DNA from: Lingula anatina
Taxonomy: Eukaryota > Brachiopoda > Lingulata > Lingulida > Lingulidae
Reading direction: 5' to 3'
Assembly: GCF_001039355.2 (NCBI RefSeq)
Contig: NW_019775436.1
Location: 960,388 to 1,022,387 of the forward strand
DNA length: 62,000 nt
Under the pieces are notes generated by a model. That model saw only the letters and a program-made list of their open reading frames with translations. It was not told where the DNA came from and did not search any database. A program made the position numbers and the translations under genes. The first letter of the stretch is position 1. Every line of letters begins with the position of its first letter. This document shows positions 58,721 to 62,000 of this stretch, piece after piece.

Positions 58721-61150
58721 TGTAAATTCAGTTAATATTATATGTATATATGTGCATTTATGTAACGAATTTAACCCAGTTTGGATGGCCAGTACCATGT
58801 AACAGCATCGTGTTTTTTTTTTTTTCTCCACTCCAGGGTGATGATAAGCAGCATTCAATATTATATGGCCCACATTCCCAGTTTTGTAACCTAATTCCTA
58901 CACGTCTTATTAAACATTTGGAAATTTCTCTGCCAAAAGTGACTGCATTTTACTGTACACAATTACAGCATGCTGTTGTGGTACAAACATCTCATTGATC
59001 ATTGTGTATAAATGACAGCATTTAATAGTTCACGTATGTACGGTTTGTCTGTAAGGCAATCTATTTTTAATGCAATGGCATCCTGCCATACCATCTCACC
59101 TAACAGAACTGAGGCTCTAGCATTGTGTTATCCCACCAATATGAAGTATTACTTCTGAAGTACCTTTTTACACACAACGCATGAAGTCAATATGTATCTA
59201 GGGATAACCATGCAATTTTTTTAAGGAATAATTGTTTTAGCATATTGAGAGCTGTAAGACACATATAACAACTTATCACAGCAGTGTACATACTATAAGC
59301 CTTTTAAAGCGTAAAAACTTTGCTTTTTCCGTTCCTCGGTACGTGTCGTGTTATAAATTTTAAAATGCCAAAAGTGTTCTGAATGACATGATCATATGCT
59401 CAATGACTGGACAGATTTAATGTGCAAATATATACATTAATGCATAATTGAAAATCTGTGTAATTTTCAAGTTTCCCAAGAACCTTTATGCATGCCAATA
59501 TTTGGGGAGGGGGGGAGATTGGGGTCTCTCCATGTCAAAAATTGGGACACAAAGCAGTTTGAGATATATATTGCTGTATAAGTAACACAATTTGTAAGTA
59601 TTGGTACTGGTACATTGTGATTAGAATGGAGCATATTGTAGTGGATTTTTGCTTTATAAGCCCCAGTTAAGAAATAAAAATTACGGTTTGCCAACATATT
59701 TTGTCCTCTGATCAAGATAATTCTTTGCTGATCAATTGTCCCACAAGGTTTTTTAATTTTCAAGTAAAAACCTGGAGATTTAAAACTTGATTTACACGAG
59801 AGAATTACTCGAATTCCCTCAAAAAATCACAAAAGTAGATTACTTGAATCCTTTTCTGTAATTGATACTTTAAAATGAACAAGCTCTAAACCAGTACCTT
59901 GATGTCAACATAAAAGTTAAAATATGTAAATTATATGTTAAAATCATGATATAGGTTTATCAGGTAAAACTCTTTGGTGCTGTTTGTAGCTAAATGTTCA
60001 CTGTTTAATTTTTTTTTCTTTTGCATATTGTGCATCATGAATGGATTGTCACTGGCATAGGTGTAAAATATATACAATTCTTGTGAAGATAAGAATAAGT
60101 GGTACATTATGCTGAAGAATAGTATAGGCCTGGGGTAGTGGGGACTAGATTTACCACATTGCATATGACGAATTTGTAATAGTCTTGCAAATACTGTAAA
60201 GGAATCATTTAATGGAGTATTTGACTGTATGGAATGTGCTGATTCATTAGTGGTTATCTCAAACATCTTGACATGTAATGGCAGCTGAGAATTGGTCCCT
60301 GATATGTGCCCCCATAAGACGAATTTAAAATATTGCAATTTCCTATAAAAATGTCAGCTCTTTTATTGTTTGGCACTTGTTGCCGAGATTAGTTGTGCTT
60401 ATTTCTCACCTAACGCAATGAGTAAAGTGGGGCCCCTCGCTAGTGACAATGGCAACCACTTTTTGTACGATACCATATAGATATAAACTATATAGCTAAC
60501 AAGGTAATGTGTTACTCAAAACTTAAGTATTAAGATGCACTTGAATAGCTAATGACGGTAATAGTCTACTTAGTTTTTGTATATTGAGATACAGAATATG
60601 AAATATTCCTCATGAAGTAATTGCACAGTAAAATGATATTTATTTAAACTAAAAATGATGAATGTATTGATATGTTTACTTATTTTGTACATTAACACAT
60701 TGTAATCGTATACGTAATATTTTGCTATGTAGCTGTATGCTTGATGTATATCACTTTTGAAAAAAAAACTCTCTATTCCCCTGTACAATGTTATCTAAAC
60801 TCCGTTGTATGGTAAAATGTTATACAAAGCTTGCCTATTTTATAGAATACTTTTCTCCTTGTAGTAAAATACTGCTTTTAGAAACATTTATTTTCACGAT
60901 TTTAATGCCACATTTGTGCCGGGATTTGTACGTAATGGGCAGTTTCATTTAGAATCCGTACACGCATGCCATATGTGCTGGCAAATTCTCTTACAATGAT
61001 AAATGTTTTATCCATAGGGTTTACATGTAATATCCATACCCATGTGTGTTGCTTGATACGCGCACTGTATATGTTAACTTGCGTGTACGTGTTGAATTCA
61101 TCGTTTCACTCATAATGGTTTAAATAAAATATTTTGTACCTAAAGCATTG
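58721..61150 (+). other. AGRN: agrin 3'UTR (about 2.4 kb, inferred end)
   Basis: No further coding sequence is seen between the stop and the tRNA cluster. Possible polyadenylation signals are AATAAA at 59673-59678 and at 61123-61128. The second is followed by a T/GT-rich stretch (CATTGCTTTCTGTTCATT) and is the better candidate. ORFs on the - strand here have no recognisable features. Confidence 0.55.
61123..61128 (+). promoter_or_regulatory. polyadenylation signal AATAAA
   Basis: AATAAA in a TTTAAATAAAATATTTTGTACC context with a downstream T/GT-rich element about 25 bp later. It is the last such signal before the oppositely oriented tRNA genes. Confidence 0.5.
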
Positions 61151-61286
61151 CTTTCTGTTCATTATTTTTCGTATAGCTGTGAGCCGCTCACGCACACACA
61201 TACAGACGCATTGTTTATCAAATTTACGTGACAGCATTTAAGATAAACTCGACATAAAACAGTTGAGAAAATATCAGAAAAACATG

Positions 61287-61357
61287 TGCGCCGCCCGGGA
61301 ATCGAACCCGGGTCGCAAGAATGGGAATCTTGCATGATACCACTACACCAGCGGCGC
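61287..61357 (-). tRNA. trnG-CCC: tRNA-Gly (anticodon CCC), copy 1
   Basis: 71 nt. Read on the - strand it starts GCGCCGCTGGTGTAGTGG and ends with GGTTCGATTCCCGG and GCGGCGCA. A box (TGGTGTAGTGG) and B box (GGTTCGATTCC) are intact. Acceptor stem GCGCCGC/GCGGCGC pairs perfectly, and anticodon CCC lies at 61323-61325 in a 7-nt loop (TTCCCAT). The A73 discriminator is encoded, no intron. A T5 terminator for RNA polymerase III follows directly (AAAAA at 61278-61282 on the + strand). Confidence 0.97.
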
Positions 61358-61613
61358 CTTATATCGCACTTACGTAATCATGGAAATTGTTAACAAATAT
61401 AAAATATATAGAATTTATAAAGAAACATTTAAAAGGCTTTCCAGGGAATGGAATGCGTATTGCAAATATAAATATCTTTCACCAAACCAGTGAACCAGGG
61501 GCATCCTTCGCGATCAGTGATAAAGATAATTTTATAAAGGTGAGTAACGCATAAGTTTTACTAGTTTAATAAATATGAAAAAGTGATTTACATATAAGTT
61601 TAACTACAATTTA

Positions 61614-61684
61614 TGCGCCGCCCGGGAATCGAACCCGGGTCGCAAGAATGGGAATCTTGCATGATACCACTACACCAGCGGCGC
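61614..61684 (-). tRNA. trnG-CCC: tRNA-Gly (anticodon CCC), copy 2
   Basis: 71 nt, identical to copy 1 in the gene body. No T4 run lies directly at the 3' end; the nearest (AAAAA on + at 61578-61582) is about 32 bp downstream, so transcripts would have a longer trailer than copies 1 and 3. Confidence 0.96.
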
Positions 61685-61926
61685 CGTTATTATTCTGTTG
61701 TTCGACTTCGAATTCATGGAAATTGCAGTCAAATATGAAATAGACTACAATTTGTAAGGTTTTCCAGGGAATAAAATGTGTGTCGCAAAAGTAAAAATCT
61801 TACATAATTCCAGTGGACATGCGACATGAATCTTTCGCAATCAGTGATAAAGATAATGTTATAAACTTAACTATGAAACTAATTAAGGTGAGTAAAACAT
61901 ATCAAGAAAAGTTTAACTAAAAAATA

Positions 61927-61997
61927 TGCGTCGCCCGGGAATCGAACCCGGGTCGCAAGAATGGGAATCTTGCATGATACCACTACACCAGCGGCGC
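61927..61997 (-). tRNA. trnG-CCC: tRNA-Gly (anticodon CCC), copy 3, acceptor-stem mismatch
   Basis: 71 nt. It differs from copies 1 and 2 by one base (T instead of C at 61931 on +), giving A in place of G at position 69 and a C4-A69 mismatch in the acceptor stem. A box, B box and anticodon are intact, and a T6 terminator follows at once (61919-61924). It may be a weakly functional gene, a young pseudogene or an allele/sequence error. Confidence 0.92.
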
Positions 61998-62000
61998 CAC

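Larger units (their letters stand above)
61287..61997. repeat. tandem array of tRNA-Gly units
   Basis: Units of 327 and 313 bp (distance between tRNA starts) each contain one tRNA plus a related spacer. Shared spacer motifs include TTTCCAGGGAAT, ATCAGTGATAAAGATAAT and GGTGAGTAA. Spacers have diverged while the tRNAs stayed nearly identical. The array probably continues beyond the window. Confidence 0.88.

Noticed and set aside
59931-60338. 135-codon ORF on the - strand in the agrin 3'UTR
   Set aside because: Low-complexity, no homology recognised, lies in the inferred 3'UTR.
1-62000. CRISPR arrays, operons, bacterial promoters and ribosome binding sites
   Set aside because: Introns, microsatellites, MITEs and nuclear-type tRNAs show this is animal nuclear DNA; no direct-repeat/spacer array is present.

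Overview
The window is eukaryotic and almost certainly comes from a marine bilaterian invertebrate. It is AT-rich, with long introns, GT-AG splice sites, many microsatellites, several families of small inverted-repeat transposons, and assembly gaps flanked by near-identical duplicated sequence, as seen when a highly heterozygous genome is assembled. A lophotrochozoan such as a mollusc is possible but I cannot prove it.

One protein-coding gene fills most of the window. It is the central and C-terminal part of agrin, the basement-membrane heparan sulfate proteoglycan, on the + strand from 2054 to the stop codon at 58718-58720. I could place about 32 exons. Their phases join without a frameshift to give about 1,480 codons. 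The domain order is: follistatin-like/Kazal (2054), follistatin-like/Kazal (10019 + 16730), short Thr/Pro linker (21670), follistatin-like/Kazal (23045 + 23562), Ser/Thr linker (28028), follistatin-like/Kazal (34038), a Ser-Gly cluster, follistatin-like/Kazal (35539 + 36068), a Lustrin-type cysteine-rich domain (36441), a GCCPDG motif exon (39286), two laminin-EGF domains (41668, 42248), a last follistatin-like/Kazal domain (43123), a Ser/Thr/Pro linker (43942), an EB-like cysteine domain (47566), LG1 (48015-49063), two EGFs (49671, 50314), LG2 plus EGF (50813-52800) and LG3 (53071-58720). Kazal repeats, then LamEGF pair, then Kazal, then LG/EGF array is diagnostic of agrin. The 5' end (signal peptide, NtA domain, earlier Kazal repeats) must lie upstream, unless the in-frame hydrophobic start at 9949 is used as an alternative N-terminus.

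Beyond the stop codon there is a 3'UTR of about 2.4 kb with a polyadenylation signal at 61123. It is followed by three tandem tRNA-Gly(CCC) genes on the - strand (61287-61997), which sit in repeat units of about 320 bp.

Introns hold the rest: a hAT-like MITE family (five copies), a TA-flanked foldback MITE family (three clear copies), several other inverted-repeat elements, microsatellites and two N gaps. Two segments containing agrin exons are duplicated next to N positions (35920-38796 and 53030-53830). They look like uncollapsed haplotypes rather than real exon duplications. The most interesting biological candidates are a 36-nt in-phase micro-exon at the place in LG3 where vertebrate agrin has its z exons, an alternative signal-sequence start, the conserved glycosaminoglycan-type Ser-Gly cluster, and lineage-variable extra cysteine-rich modules where vertebrate agrin has a SEA domain or nothing.
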